Part shown: positions 1 to 10,277 of the stretch, piece after piece
Numbering within the stretch: position 1 is the stretch's first letter
Layout: the number at the start of each line of letters is the position of its first letter
Source of the DNA: Pelargonium nanum
Taxonomy: Eukaryota > Streptophyta > Magnoliopsida > Geraniales > Geraniaceae
Direction: 5' to 3'
Assembly: GCA_036897485.1 (NCBI GenBank)
Contig: JAYMTF010001428.1
Location: 1 to 23,464 of the forward strand
DNA length: 23,464 bases
Notes under the pieces: model-generated
The model's database searches: none
The model's input: only the letters and a program-made list of their open reading frames with translations
What the model was told of the DNA's origin: nothing
Made by a program: the position numbers and the translations under genes

Positions 1-498
1 TTGGTGGGAGCGGAGCGACCCGCCCGGATTCACACCTCATTAATGGCTTAATTAGCCTAAGTCAATTAATCTTTGACTAACAACTAACAGGATGACGCCC
101 CACTAGGGGGTGAGAAACACATGCCTAGCAGGTCTGCTTGTTTCGTTGTTTACAAAAAAAAATTTATAAATATAATGCTTGAATTTGAGTTCTATATTTT
201 TTTAGAAATATATTCTGAAAACATAATATAGTTACATTTAAACTTATATATGTATATATAGAGTAAAATGTATATTAGTTAATTGATATAAGTCTTATAT
301 CAATTATGTTCAAAACTACGTAGTTTTGATTAAACTATATAGTTTATATATATATAAACTATATTTTATATATGTTTAGAATATTTAATAAAAATGTTCG
401 TACAAAATAATTTGTTGGTAAATGATGATGACACATAAATTAAATAAATTGATTGAATCAATACTAATACAAAATTAAATAGTTAAAATAAAATACTA
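1..498. other. AT-rich intergenic DNA, probably partly Helitron body
   Basis: No gene is visible. Bases 1-150 are of mixed composition and the remainder is very AT-rich, with TATATA runs near 245-375. Part of this stretch is presumably the body of the Helitron whose 3' end lies at 526, but I cannot place the 5' TC terminus. Confidence 0.4.
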
Positions 499-526
499 AC
501 CCGAGCATTGTCGGGTAAAAATCTAG
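499..526 (+). mobile_element. Helitron 3' terminus (hairpin plus CTAG)
   Basis: A perfect hairpin, ACCCGA (499-504), loop GCATTG, TCGGGT (511-516), is followed six bases later by CTAG (523-526) and then T. This matches a Helitron 3' end: a short GC-rich hairpin, then CTRR, inserted 5' of T. The sequence upstream is AT-rich, as in many non-autonomous plant Helitrons. No Rep/helicase coding sequence is visible, so this is a non-autonomous copy or a fragment. Its 5' limit is not determined. Confidence 0.6.
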
Positions 527-529
527 TTA

Positions 530-752
530 TTCTATCCATTTCAAAACAATTATTCACTTTTTTTTTTGTGAATTAGTTGTATGTGAGTTAACAACCACAT
601 TCCTAAAATAAGTTAGTTAGAAATTAGAATACAATAAATTTGTTATAACAGAGTGCAATTGGACATCAAAAGAAGAAATAAAACTAAGTTCTCACTACCT
701 ATTTTTTATTCTCTATCCAAATGAAAAAGTAGAAAGTTGTTTTGTGATGGAG
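530..752. mobile_element. degenerate Stowaway-like MITE
   Basis: The left end reads TTCTATCCATTTCAAAACA after TA (528-529). The right end, read in reverse, is CTCCATCACAAAACAACTTT, followed on the + strand by TA (753-754). The ends form an imperfect terminal inverted repeat resembling the Stowaway consensus CTCCCTCCGTCCC with TA target duplications. The element is 223 bp with no coding capacity, and begins three bases after the Helitron end. The ends are diverged, so the family call is moderate. Confidence 0.45.
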
Positions 753-1139
753 TAAGTATTATACAATCATCAACTCATTAGAATGAAGTCGACGAACTAG
801 GGCTGTCATGTGCACAAGATGAAGAAACAAATGTATTCAGTGAGTTTGCAAAAGAAAGGTAAGTTGTGAATGAAATTGTGTCGTTACGAGAAAATAGTAG
901 GAAGAGTATATTGTACACCGACTATTGATTTTTATATTAAATTGATTTGGCGACTCTATTCAAGTAACAATATGTTTTATGCGTGAGAAATTAAGAAATG
1001 TTTAGTTAGTAGTAGACATTTGTTTTCCTATTCCCATATGCATTTATTGTAATAAACTAAATAAAAACTAACTTTTATTTTGTTATTGAGTCCATTTCAT
1101 TAAACCAAATCACATAAAACAAAATTTGAAATAAAATAT
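753..1139. other. intergenic, nothing recognised
   Basis: AT-rich sequence with no ORF of interest and no repeat structure I can define. Confidence 0.5.
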
Positions 1140-1530
1140 GGATCTCTCTCGTGCACCAAACTCTCCCCTCATGCACATAGCCTAAGAGCCAGACTGACTA
1201 ACTTGTGAGCTACCTTATTTGCATATCGATTCACAAAAGAAAAGACAAAGTTACAACAAAAAATTATTTAGCGTCTGATAATCATCTAACAACAACCCTA
1301 CAATACTTCCATCCGATCTTACCTATTGAAGTGCCACTATTATCGACCTCGAGTATATCTCCACTTCAATAACACGCCAACCCATCTCTTTATCATAGTC
1401 ACCCAGTGCATGACTTCTCGGACACCCACCCTTCTTACTCATGAGGGTCCATGTCCACCAACCTAGACCATTGACACGCCCCCAGAAATATCCATACGGT
1501 TGTCTCATGGTGCTCAAAAACTTCTGCAAG
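1140..1530 (-). mobile_element. antisense LINE remnant with RNase H-like (RVT_3) peptides
   Basis: The minus strand encodes peptides resembling the C-terminal RNase H-like domain carried by many plant L1-type LINEs. MGWRVIEVEIYSRSIIVAL (about 1400-1326) matches the strand that carries the family's E-x-D/Y-S signature. NRYANKVAHKLVSLALRLC (about 1232-1170) matches the closing 'R-x-x-N-x-x-A-H-x-L-x-x-L-A' helix. The two lie in different frames and the upstream reverse transcriptase is missing, so this is a decayed fragment. A host RNase H-like pseudogene is the alternative. Confidence 0.5.
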
Positions 1531-3570
1531 ACAATTCACTTTTATTATACGTTTAAATGGTAATAAACTTCACATTATTTCAACGTGAAATATATTAACA
1601 CATTATATCATTTTGTTAGTACAAATAGGTTTGACTGGTGAGGAGTCATTTGTGAAAAAGTGGAAAAGATGCAAAACCAAGTGGTTGGAAACAATGTTTT
1701 GCCTTGTAAGTCGTTAGATGGAATGACAAGTCGTAAAAGCTCAGAACTGGACCCATATCTATTCACTATTGCCTCCAACCTACCTACCTGCTGTGCCTCT
1801 ACTACTGCCACTGCTACAGTGCTACCTATAGTGTATATGTACATGTATTGGTGGTCCATCATTCATGCATCTATTCTACCAAATATTCATCTCAACCCTA
1901 TAGTAAAAACGATTCCGAACTGAACTCGCAATCAACACGTGATCAACATCTCTCAGTCATATCATTCAGGCCGGATAGGATTACAAAGACGGCAAAACTT
2001 TGTCTGATAAATTTTAATGCAGTAGCATTCGTTGAGAGTCGAGTTTGAGATCTCAGGTTAAATTAAAAAAAGTCATTACTTGTTGACCCGCGCGCTTGGT
2101 GGTAGATTCCTTTTTTCATGTCTTGTTTTCTCTTGCCCTCTATTATCTCTCTCATGGCGTTAGTTAGTATCCGAAATTAACTTATCTATTTATCATCGTA
2201 AATATGTGTTGTAACAAATATAATGAACAGATAGCAACTTATGGGAGAGATGGGAGAGGGAGACAGAATGGAAATAAATGAGAAAGGAGCAAAATGAGTT
2301 TGAAGACAGTGACAAAGCAAAGGAGAAGGTTAATTATTACTACCCTATTGCCTTCACATGTTGACAAAGCCTCAACAACACAAAAGCTTCCCTTTGATTT
2401 TGATTGATCAATGCCTCCATTGTTTCTTTATATGTCTCTACATTCTTGTTCTTCACCCAAAATCTTAATTTGCCAATGCGATGCTTCTACTTTATTAATG
2501 TCTACTCTAATATATTCGTTCATAGATCATAGATGATGGGAACATTTCATAATACTCTCAACAGAAAGATAATCACACACAGATTTATTATTTTTTGTTA
2601 TAAAGAAAATAGTAGACTTTTTTGAATGCAAGAAAATAGTAGATTTTAAATTCATACAAAATGAATGTTTTTATTTTTATTTCAAGAACAATATAGAAGA
2701 AAAGAAATAGTTAATGTCATACAATTATTTTTAAAACTCTATGAATATGTATACTATCAAACTCAACGAACATTGACTAACTTAATTATTATAATGACGG
2801 TATTGATGATTCATAGTATAACTAACTTTATACGAAAACAATATATGCAAGCTGAGAACTCATTTTGAGAGAGACGAAGCATTTGAAGCATTTGTTAAAT
2901 TTTTGGATAATTGGATGCCAAAAACATGGGATTTGGTGCTTACTAATTTGAGCGGATATGGTATTATTGGTAATAGGTATACATAAATGGATTTGGTTGG
3001 TGGCTGACATTCAGTTATACTAGAAATGGGTGCTAATTAATGAGTAAAAGATGATTACAGATTGTGTCCAAACTCCAACTCAGATGAGTATTCTCTTTTC
3101 AAGTTAAAAATAATACAATTAACATTTGGCTTCTAGAGAAAAAAAAATACAAGTCATAATGTCAATGACTGAGACTCAATTAAACTTGCAAGAGGTTGAC
3201 ACGTCACAAACTAACACTCATATTTATTATAATGAATTCGAGTTACAAAACGCTCATTCATATCTAATTCGATTATGTCTTGTTTATGTCTCAACTATTA
3301 ACTCTATATGTTATTTGTTATAAATAATTTACATAAAAAATATGATTAAATTTTGAAGGTGTGTGAAGACAAAGAAAAGAGAAAGGTGAAAAGAGATGGA
3401 TTCGTTAGAAAGGAGTTACAGTAGAGTACAGGTCTGGGGTGGGGTGGCTTTAGAATGGTGATGCACTGATGCGACCACTCATTCACATTTATATTTCATT
3501 TTACACTTCAGACAGACAGAGAAGAAAAAAGAATGGCTGGCTCTCTGCCCACAGCACACACTCTCTCCAC
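1531..3570. other. intergenic DNA without recognised gene
   Basis: Short ORFs here (for example at 1660-1923, 2665-2868 and 3126-3323) have no recognisable domains, and several overlap on opposite strands, as expected by chance. The sequence is AT-rich with pyrimidine- and purine-rich patches (2110-2150, 2240-2330). The last ~300 bases before 3570 probably contain the upstream promoter of the gene at 3708. Confidence 0.5.
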
Positions 3571-3573
3571 CTA

Positions 3574-3666
3574 TACTATACAATACAAAAGCTCTATGCT
3601 TCATGGAATTTGAGAATCCCAAGATAAGATGGAATGAGATGTCACCTCTCTTTTTTGTATTTATAG
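3574..3666 (+). promoter_or_regulatory. candidate core promoter of the 3708 gene
   Basis: There are two TATA-like motifs: TACTATACA at 3574-3582, after a CT-rich patch, and TATTTATAG at 3658-3666. The first would give a leader of about 100 nt and the second one of about 20 nt. The sequence does not decide between them. Confidence 0.35.
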
Positions 3667-3707
3667 AGTATTTGGTATTTGCAAGTTTGTGAGTCATTGA
3701 TTTGAAG

Positions 3708-4070
3708 ATGGTTGTGAATTTGGTGCAATGGGTGTTGAATAGTTATGGGAAGAAGAAACAATGCAGGAGGGTGTTGTGGAGATTGAGAGCTGCTCTCAAC
3801 AATGCCTTGAAGCCCAAACCCAGACACCATTTCCATTATGATCCTTCAAGCTATGCTCTTAATTTTGATGATCAAACTATCTTCCATCCCCATTTTGCTG
3901 CTGCTTCTTCTGCTAAACCTGCAAAAACAACAACCCTTCCTCTCAAACACCAAGATTCTGCTGCTGCTGCTACTCTTACTCTTCAGCTTCAACAAGATGC
4001 CATTGCCAGCAACATAGCTATTACAAATGCTTGGGTTTTCATTCTTTTGGTCAACAAATCTTCTACTTAA
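3708..4070 (+). CDS. small plant-specific protein with YDPSSYALNFDD motif
   Basis: A single-exon gene of 120 residues. I place the start at the ATG of 3708; the two codons before it in the open frame (TTG, AAG) are not a plant start. The N-terminal half is basic (GKKKQCRRVLWRLRAAL, residues 14-30) and leads into YDPSSYALNFDD (about residues 46-57). I recall this as the signature of a family of small angiosperm proteins of unknown function, several reported as stress-responsive; I cannot check that here. The middle is rich in Ala, Thr and Gln (about residues 66-98). The C-terminus has a short hydrophobic stretch (AWVFILLV, about 108-115), too short to call a firm membrane segment. Many relatives, as I recall them, have Gly after the acidic pair where this one has Gln. 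The gene converges with GID8. Confidence 0.8.
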   Translation: MVVNLVQWVLNSYGKKKQCRRVLWRLRAALNNALKPKPRHHFHYDPSSYALNFDDQTIFHPHFAAASSAKPAKTTTLPLKHQDSAAAATLTLQLQQDAIASNIAITNAWVFILLVNKSST

Positions 4071-4471
4071 TGTTATCACATGCTCTTCATCTCTCTCTCT
4101 TCTTTGTTATCTTAACATGTTAATACATTCTAAAGTCTAGTGTATTTCAGTGAATGAATGCTTGGCTACTCTTTAATTAACATGCTCTGCTTATCATTTT
4201 CATATTTGCATCTACACACAAGACTAGTGCACAATGCCAGTAATTCCAACAATATTTGGTCATTCTGGTGTTAAATGCAAATCATAATACTCATGCACCA
4301 TCATACACTGCTTTACACTACACAAGTGTCAAATGAAAAATTAGCAGCACGGAGCCAAGTAAAACCAACAAAATCTTAATATATATTCAGTCACTTTCAA
4401 ACATGATATGTAACCAATCATTTTGGAAATCATTCTGTCAACAATCTAGATTATGCCTAAATCATCCACTC
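4071..4471. other. convergent 3' intergenic interval
   Basis: These 401 bp separate the stop codons of the 3708 gene (+) and GID8 (-) and must hold both 3' UTRs and polyadenylation regions. A CT-rich stretch lies at 4085-4105. The sequence is AT-rich and holds no other gene. Confidence 0.7.
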
Positions 4472-7400
4472 TTAAACAGCAGGGTCTTCAAGAACGGCTG
4501 TAGATAGATCATTTATACGTGGATATGCAGCTTTCTCATCAAGTTGGTTCTGAGCCCATATTAACATCTTCAACAAACTTGGAAGCTTTGGGTCTGTCGT
4601 CATGTCAAACAATACTTACTATTAACTTCATTCTTTCACATTTTACATAAATGTTCCAAAAACAATGAATGCCAACAAACTAAAAAAAGAAAACATGTGC
4701 CGATTCTATGGCTTTAGTTACAGTGGTTGTGCTATTTCCTTTTTATATATCACAAACTAATTGTGCCAATACCCTAAATATATGGCATAAAATAAATTAA
4801 CTACAAAAAAATGTTATTGAAGACGGCCCTTTTTCCTTCTTAGTTTGATAGTTATAATCAAAGTTCTCTATATTCTATGCATATGCACCTCCATATAACC
4901 ACAACATTTGTTCCTACAAATTTTTTGAAGCACCCAACAAGTGCAGAAAGGGGTTCAAAACATGATAGCACACAAATGTTATTCTAACTGAAAATGTTCG
5001 TTTACTATAAATACAAACCCTATGTTCATTTGTTATTCTAACTAAAATGTTCCTTTTATATCCAAATTATTTTGATAAGAGAAAGTGTAAGATTTGTACC
5101 AGAGGACAAGGCAAATGCTAACCACAGTACCACACCTACCTTTTTCATGACTCTGGCTTGTAAGGATGGCAGCATTCACCTCACTTGCTGTCTTCAGGCG
5201 CTGTGATATGTCCAAAAGCTCTCCAACAGGGCAGTTGGAGACGTCTTCAAAGGCCAGCAGTGCAACAGTCCTCTCCAATTCCTCAAGAAAGCTTTGCTGC
5301 AGATAATTCGAAGTTTTAGGGCTAAGTATTTTACATGGATACAGGATAGAACTTTGGAATATACATGTATGTTCCCACAGATATAATATTAATCTTCAAA
5401 CATGAAGCTAAACTTTAAAGATAATATAAACTAGCAAAGTAGAATAGGAAATGGATCACAAAGTGAAGAAAGAAGAAAAGAGTTTGGTATCAACAATATA
5501 ACATGTAGAAAATACAGGATGGACAAAGCATATATGAATCTGAAGCATACATTTTCTTCGCCCCTTGGTGCAAGCTCCTCCTGGGCAAACTCCAGAGCCT
5601 CGTCTATCTTCCCATTCCGAATCAATTCTATCAGCCTTTGTTGTTGGAGATGGAAAAATAGCTGGGGATTTGTATCCAGTATCTGCATAAAAATTCCACA
5701 TAATACAACATGAGATTGAAGCATGTTCCCTAGATCACAAATAATACTCTCCATCAATAGTGTTGAAGATGTAGTTCTAATCATGGTTTTAGAAACTGGA
5801 CTGGCCAGGCCGGTTGAACTGAGTCTCATTAGGCCAACCGGTCCACTTCTTTTGTAGCCTAGGACTTCAGCCAGACCCGGTCAAACCTATTAAAAACGAT
5901 GACAGGTTCAAATGGTTTTTCTAATCCAATTCTAATAACCTAATTCTAATCTAGTAAGAACTACACCTTCAACAGGTATATCAGATATGAAATAATAAAA
6001 CTGAAGATGAGTAGTATCCTCAACAAATCCACCTGAAGGATGTCACTAACATGAGAACTTCTCATGTTTCTTAAACACATGTAATAGCCACACAATACTG
6101 GCGCTTCTTCTCTATTTTGCTAGTTTTCTTTCTATGAAAGAATACAATTTTCATTACTTGATAAGTAATCTAACTAATCATATGAAAACATAATGTGACA
6201 GGTTGCCCAAACTTATGCAGCACCATGACAAATTCTAATGTATATTGTTACAGCTTTTACCCACAAGTAGAACACTCCCTACACATATACTAGCTCTTGC
6301 TAGAGAGAATTTCGCCGGTAGATGGCTTCGGCTTCTTAAAAGAAGCCAAAGTATTCTTGAAAACTTGGATTAATTTTAGTTGCTATGATCATTAGGTTAA
6401 GATATTCTAGTTTCTAAATGTAGCATTCAAAACTACAGAATTTGTACAATAATATAATGCTCTACATTTGACATAATAGTCTAAAGGGTAATTCTGTTTT
6501 ACTTAGTTAACCATTTATATAATATTCCATTCATGATTCATATCCATTCAGTTTTGGTTTTCTTTACGTTTCTAAAAAGTACTCTTATGTTGACTTCTGG
6601 AATCAAGTGTTCTTTGAGCGTTTAATAACATTTCAAGGGAGAGCATAGCCTTCAGATACAGCAACTGAAAGATACAAATAAAAACATATGTTGGTGACTG
6701 TTAACATTCATCTACAGTACACAAATGTGTTTAGTATTTACATGCACGTCAAATAAAAATAAAAAATTTAGAACATCAGTTGAACATATTTAACAGCATT
6801 TGGGCTTGAACCCCAGATTTACCACAAGGCAGAGCTCCTTAATCCTTAGTGTATCAAAACCAGAAGTATCAAGTATCAGGGAAATATCCTAATAATTTCA
6901 CTGTAATGAACTGAACAAATTCTATTGCTAATGTAACAGTAGAATGACATTCTAAGGCCATCTATGCACATTTAGACATTTAACAATACGAATAATCGTT
7001 TAATAAATTATTTTAGGGTTAGGAACATACACATTGTGCTAATTGAATGAAGAATTCTTTGGAGTTAGTTTGGAGATAATACAGGGAAATAAAAAGGATA
7101 AAATGCAAGGGGAAGGGAATGCAAGATTTTTGTGGTTAGAGAGCAAAAAGGAAGGAATTCCGAATTTGTGAATTCGATAATCTATTTTACTTGTACGGTA
7201 CCGTAAATTGTTTAGAGCAGGATGCACAATATATAATTGCATCAGGAACTCCTATCAAGACATGTCTATCCCTACTTATTTTCCTCTAGTCAACTTTCCC
7301 TCTCCTCCTACCCAAAAGGAGTATTAAAAAACTTAAATTAAAGAATTGATTGGGTCAATTATTACAGCATAGTGTGTTTTAAAGCATCAGTGATGTAAAT

Positions 7401-8505
7401 ATTTGGAATCATTATCATCAATAATAGTAGTACAATAATTAAGGTTCATAAAGGAATAGTCAAGTATCCTACCTCAGGATTTAGATCATTAACTTTCTCA
7501 ATTGCATCCTCAACATTACCACACTGCACTGCCTTTTTAACAGCCATACGATCAGTGATTGTTGCAAGATCTATGTCTGCTATTTACCAATAGGAAGAAA
7601 CATATGCTAAAAAGACTAAAATTATAGAAACAACATTAGATACCAAAAAAAAGGTCAAGGGTCAAAATCACATAAACTAAGGATACGTTCTGTTCCAGAC
7701 TCCATCCGGAATTTCTCAGCGGCATCAACATAACCCTCGGTGACCAGAAAGTTCATCACCAATTTGTTCATGTCTTCTTTTCTTATCTTGACATCATTAA
7801 GCTTCTTCTCCCACTCTTCCCTTGTATACACTTTTTTTGATGTAGCCTACGTAAAAAGAATATTTGGATAAAAACTATGAACCACCACATTTTAATGCCA
7901 TTAAACAATTTGGTTTCAATCAAGTCAACCCATGTACCATGTGTTTTTCAAGATAAAAGGCTACAGAATATTTATAATAAATAAAATGAAACCTATGAAC
8001 CAACATTGGGAACAAACGTAAAGATCAAGTCGAAATTATCCTGTCCAGTCCTAAAAATCCCAAATTATATAAAATGGCCTATTATTGTTGAAATTTGAAT
8101 CAGCAAAAAAATCAAATTGTCAAGTCTTAAAAATTCTCTGATCCCTCAGCAACCCACCTACTATTGTTTTGTTGAATTGAAGGCCTAATATTTTCAGCTG
8201 TATTTGAAGCAAAAGCAACATAACATTCAGAGCTAAACTTTAACATACTTTTTATTTCCCAATTTCAGAAAGAAACCAAACAATAACTAATTGTCATCAC
8301 TATTTCAACTTCAACTCCAACTTAAAATAGTTAAAATACCAGATTAATCTTCTTTAGAATTCACTATTTTTACAACCATCCAAGTCCTAAGACAGAAACA
8401 ACAATTTAATCAGCTTCATCAACCCCAGCGATAGCTTTGAAATATAAAACTTACCATAGCCTCGATCTCTGCAAGTTCACGAATCACAATCCAGAACAAT
8501 GACAT
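4472..8505 (-). CDS. GID8: GID8 homologue, LisH-CTLH-CRA subunit of the GID/CTLH E3 ligase
   Basis: Six coding exons, read on the minus strand: 8505-8455, 7846-7687, 7579-7473, 5682-5551, 5296-5140, 4593-4472. All introns are GT-AG and phases agree. The product is 242 residues from ATG 8505, or 226 from ATG 8457, which reads MATSKKVYTREEWEKKL as in Arabidopsis GID8 (AT1G61150, from memory). In 226-residue numbering: LisH about 25-57 (RKEDMNKLVMNFLVTEGYVD), CTLH about 63-125 (including FFHLQQQRLIELIRNGKIDE), CRA about 125-215 (LLDISQRLKTASEVNAAIL, PKLPSLLKMLIW). GID8 is the central scaffold of a nuclear/cytosolic RING E3 ligase, joining the catalytic RING subunits to substrate receptors. Intron 3 is long (5683-7472). 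No domain is interrupted and the gene looks functional. Identification is very firm; use of the longer start is less certain. Confidence 0.95.
5782..5901. mobile_element. short CCGG-rich inverted-repeat element in GID8 intron 3
   Basis: The 120-bp block starts CATGGTTTTAGAA and ends TTAAAAACGATG, giving imperfect terminal inverted repeats. The interior is rich in GGCCGGTT, CCAACCGG and CCCGG motifs, unlike the AT-rich intron around it. This composition, with the GGTTTTAGAAACxGG opening, is one I recall as a dispersed non-autonomous repeat in many dicots. No clear target duplication is seen, so the superfamily is left open. Confidence 0.45.
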
Positions 8506-8528
8506 CAGTGCATCTCATCCAAATCCAT
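8505..8528 (-). other. uORF MDLDEMH overlapping the GID8 start (TGATG)
   Basis: On the minus strand, ATG at 8528-8526 opens a seven-codon ORF (MDLDEMH) whose TGA shares its final A (8505) with the ATG of the long GID8 reading frame. An in-frame TGA at 8517-8515 precedes that long-form ATG, so 8505 is the most upstream in-frame start. The TGATG arrangement permits termination-reinitiation, or skipping to the downstream ATG at 8457. Whether the uORF is translated is inference. Confidence 0.5.
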
Positions 8529-8800
8529 TGGAGACAGAGAATCAATATTCCAGAAAATATCCCTAGCACAATAAAAATTCAACTATTACATTGAATTATA
8601 CAGAAGAAAAATAGACGGAAATTCAGACTGGGACTAACCCTAGACTCGCCAAAACAAAAAGAGTGATTGCAAAGTGAAAATCCAATGATTCGAGCGGGTT
8701 TAGATTCTATACATGCGTTCGATGGTGAGCGGTGGTCGACGGCCGGCGGCGAGCGGTGGAGGAGGAGGAGGAGGGTTTCGGCGACAGTTGGAGAGGAAGT
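8506..8800 (-). promoter_or_regulatory. GID8 5' leader and proximal promoter
   Basis: The minus strand upstream of the GID8 start carries a CCT/CTC-repeat tract (GGA repeats on +, 8756-8776) inside a GC-rich patch (8713-8810), set in otherwise AT-rich DNA. Such pyrimidine-repeat leaders are common for constitutive plant genes. Besides the uORF above, the leader may hold ATGTATAGAATCTAA (start at 8715) and a minimal ATGTAA. A leader intron cannot be excluded. No clear TATA box was identified. Confidence 0.45.
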
Positions 8801-9439
8801 CCCGTTTGGCTAATTATTGCAAGTTTCTTTATTTTGCGTGTGCGCAGTATATTATCGCTGACACTGAAAGATATATTTCTCTAAAAATAGGTATTACTCT
8901 GTATAACATACTGAAAACCCATCAATTTCTTAATACTTTGGGAGTAATCTAAAGTGAGTTTTCAAAATTAGATTTCATAGAGTTTCATCCAATAAAAAAA
9001 AAAAAATTGTTTCTCGGGTCTCTCTAATATCTCAATTATTACACTCGGGTTTTTAGGCTTCCTGCGAGGCCTATTCTGTTGCGGAGGAGAGGGGTCGTTT
9101 ACTTGCCATGCTGGACGATTGACGTGGCATAACTGGTGACGTGACACGATAAACCAGCTACAACAGGTTTCAGGTAGTTAAAAAAATAAAGTCCGGGGAT
9201 CGAGACAGCTAAAATTTGAATGTAAGGGCCAACTCAATATAAAAAAATGAGTCAAATGGGTTTTTAAATATTTAACCCCAAAAATAAATAACAAAATGAA
9301 TGATGATTTGACCCGAGAGACACTTATTCCCAAAAAAGAAGCTCATATACGATCTACTTCCTCGACTCTTCTCTAACTTGGAAGGATGTCATACACATAC
9401 TATGCAATGATCAACCACGGGACTTGAACAATTAACCTG
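8800..9439. other. intergenic DNA with a weak inverted-repeat element
   Basis: There is no gene. TCTCGGGTC (9012-9020) is repeated inverted as GACCCGAGA (9310-9318). The enclosed ~300 bp contain GACGTGGCA and GACGTGACAC words and purine-rich stretches, reminiscent of dispersed plant repeats. The inverted repeat is only 9 bp and I see no target duplication, so I do not name an element. Confidence 0.3.
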
Positions 9440-9924
9440 CATCTACATCTAGCGGAGATGTTAAATGCTACATGTTGCCCATATGTGAAGACCAACAACG
9501 AAACGCAAGCAACGAATGTTACATGTAACTTCCGCGTGGATGGTCAATGTTAAATGTTGCCCATCCATATAGCACCAATGAGGAGACGTGAGGAATAAAT
9601 GCTACTCAGATGTTGCTCATGGTAACAACAACAAGACGTAGGCAACGAATGCTACGTCTAATTCTAGCAAATTTGTTAAATGCTAGACGTTTCTCATCTC
9701 TTGGAGACCAACGACAATATTCAAGCAACAAATGCTACATCTAACTACTGCGAAATGTTCAAACATTATACGTTGTTCATTCAGAGAGATCAAAGAGATG
9801 ACACACAGACAACAAGTGATACGTATAACTCCCACAAAGATGTTCAATGCTAGACGTTGCTCATTCTCAGGAGACCAACAACGAGTCGCGATGAACGAAT
9901 GCTATTCTTAAACTCCCACATACA

Positions 9925-10277
9925 TAATGCGGAGCCAGGAATTTAACCAAGAGGGGCACACATTTTTTTAAAACATTTTATTTGAATAATTAAATAAATA
10001 AATAATAAAATGGGCTTGGTTTGAGCTTTATTGGTATGAGTTTTCTACTAAACTAGAAAAATAAAATAGATTGGGATTTAAAAATAGAATGCTAAAGTAT
10101 ACATTATGTTTGCAAAAACAGGATTCAAACTAGTGACTTAGGAGTTTAGGGGAGGCACACTTACCACTAGGCTAAGGAAGATTATTTGTATTTAGTTGGA
10201 TATATATACTATATAACATAATCTAAAAGGCTCACATGGACCACGGTCCACTACGGCCGCCCCTGCCTTCGCCACTA
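9925..10277. mobile_element. hAT-type MITE (353 bp) with 8-bp target duplication
   Basis: Flanked by exact CACATACA copies at 9917-9924 and 10278-10285. The left end reads TAATGCGGAGCCAGG and the right end in reverse reads TAGTGGCGAAGGCAGG, giving imperfect ~15-bp terminal inverted repeats of the TAGTGGCGGAGCCAGG type seen in Tip100-like hAT elements. The 8-bp duplication is the hAT length. There is no transposase. It inserted into a unit of the 84-bp array; removing it restores the array period. The interior has an ATAAATAA microsatellite (9991-10005) and a tRNA-like promoter on the minus strand. Confidence 0.8.
10119..10174 (-). promoter_or_regulatory. tRNA-like Pol III A and B boxes inside the hAT MITE
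   Basis: On the minus strand, TAGCCTAGTGGTAAG (10174-10160) fits the A-box consensus TRGYNNAGTGG, and AGTTTGAATCCTG (10131-10119) fits the B box GGTTCRANNCC with one or two differences. They are 28 nt apart, close to tRNA spacing. No cloverleaf forms around them, so this is a SINE-like promoter, not a tRNA gene. Transcription is not shown. Confidence 0.5.

Noticed and set aside
6330-6347. Palindrome GGCTTCTT-AA-AAGAAGCC in GID8 intron 3
   Set aside because: An isolated 8-bp-arm inverted repeat with no flanking element structure; likely chance or a minor relic.
6801-6813. B-box match GGGTTCAAGCCCA on the minus strand in GID8 intron 3
   Set aside because: The A-box candidate is only a few bases away and no cloverleaf or SINE body is visible; at most a decayed tRNA-like scrap.
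8713-8952. Plus-strand 79-codon frame starting MRSMVSGGRRPAASGG
   Set aside because: It is the antisense of the GC-rich GID8 leader and continues into AT-rich DNA without any domain.
9012-9318. 9-bp inverted repeat TCTCGGGTC / GACCCGAGA as a transposon
   Set aside because: Too short, no target duplication, and no family match from memory; mentioned only as a weak structure.
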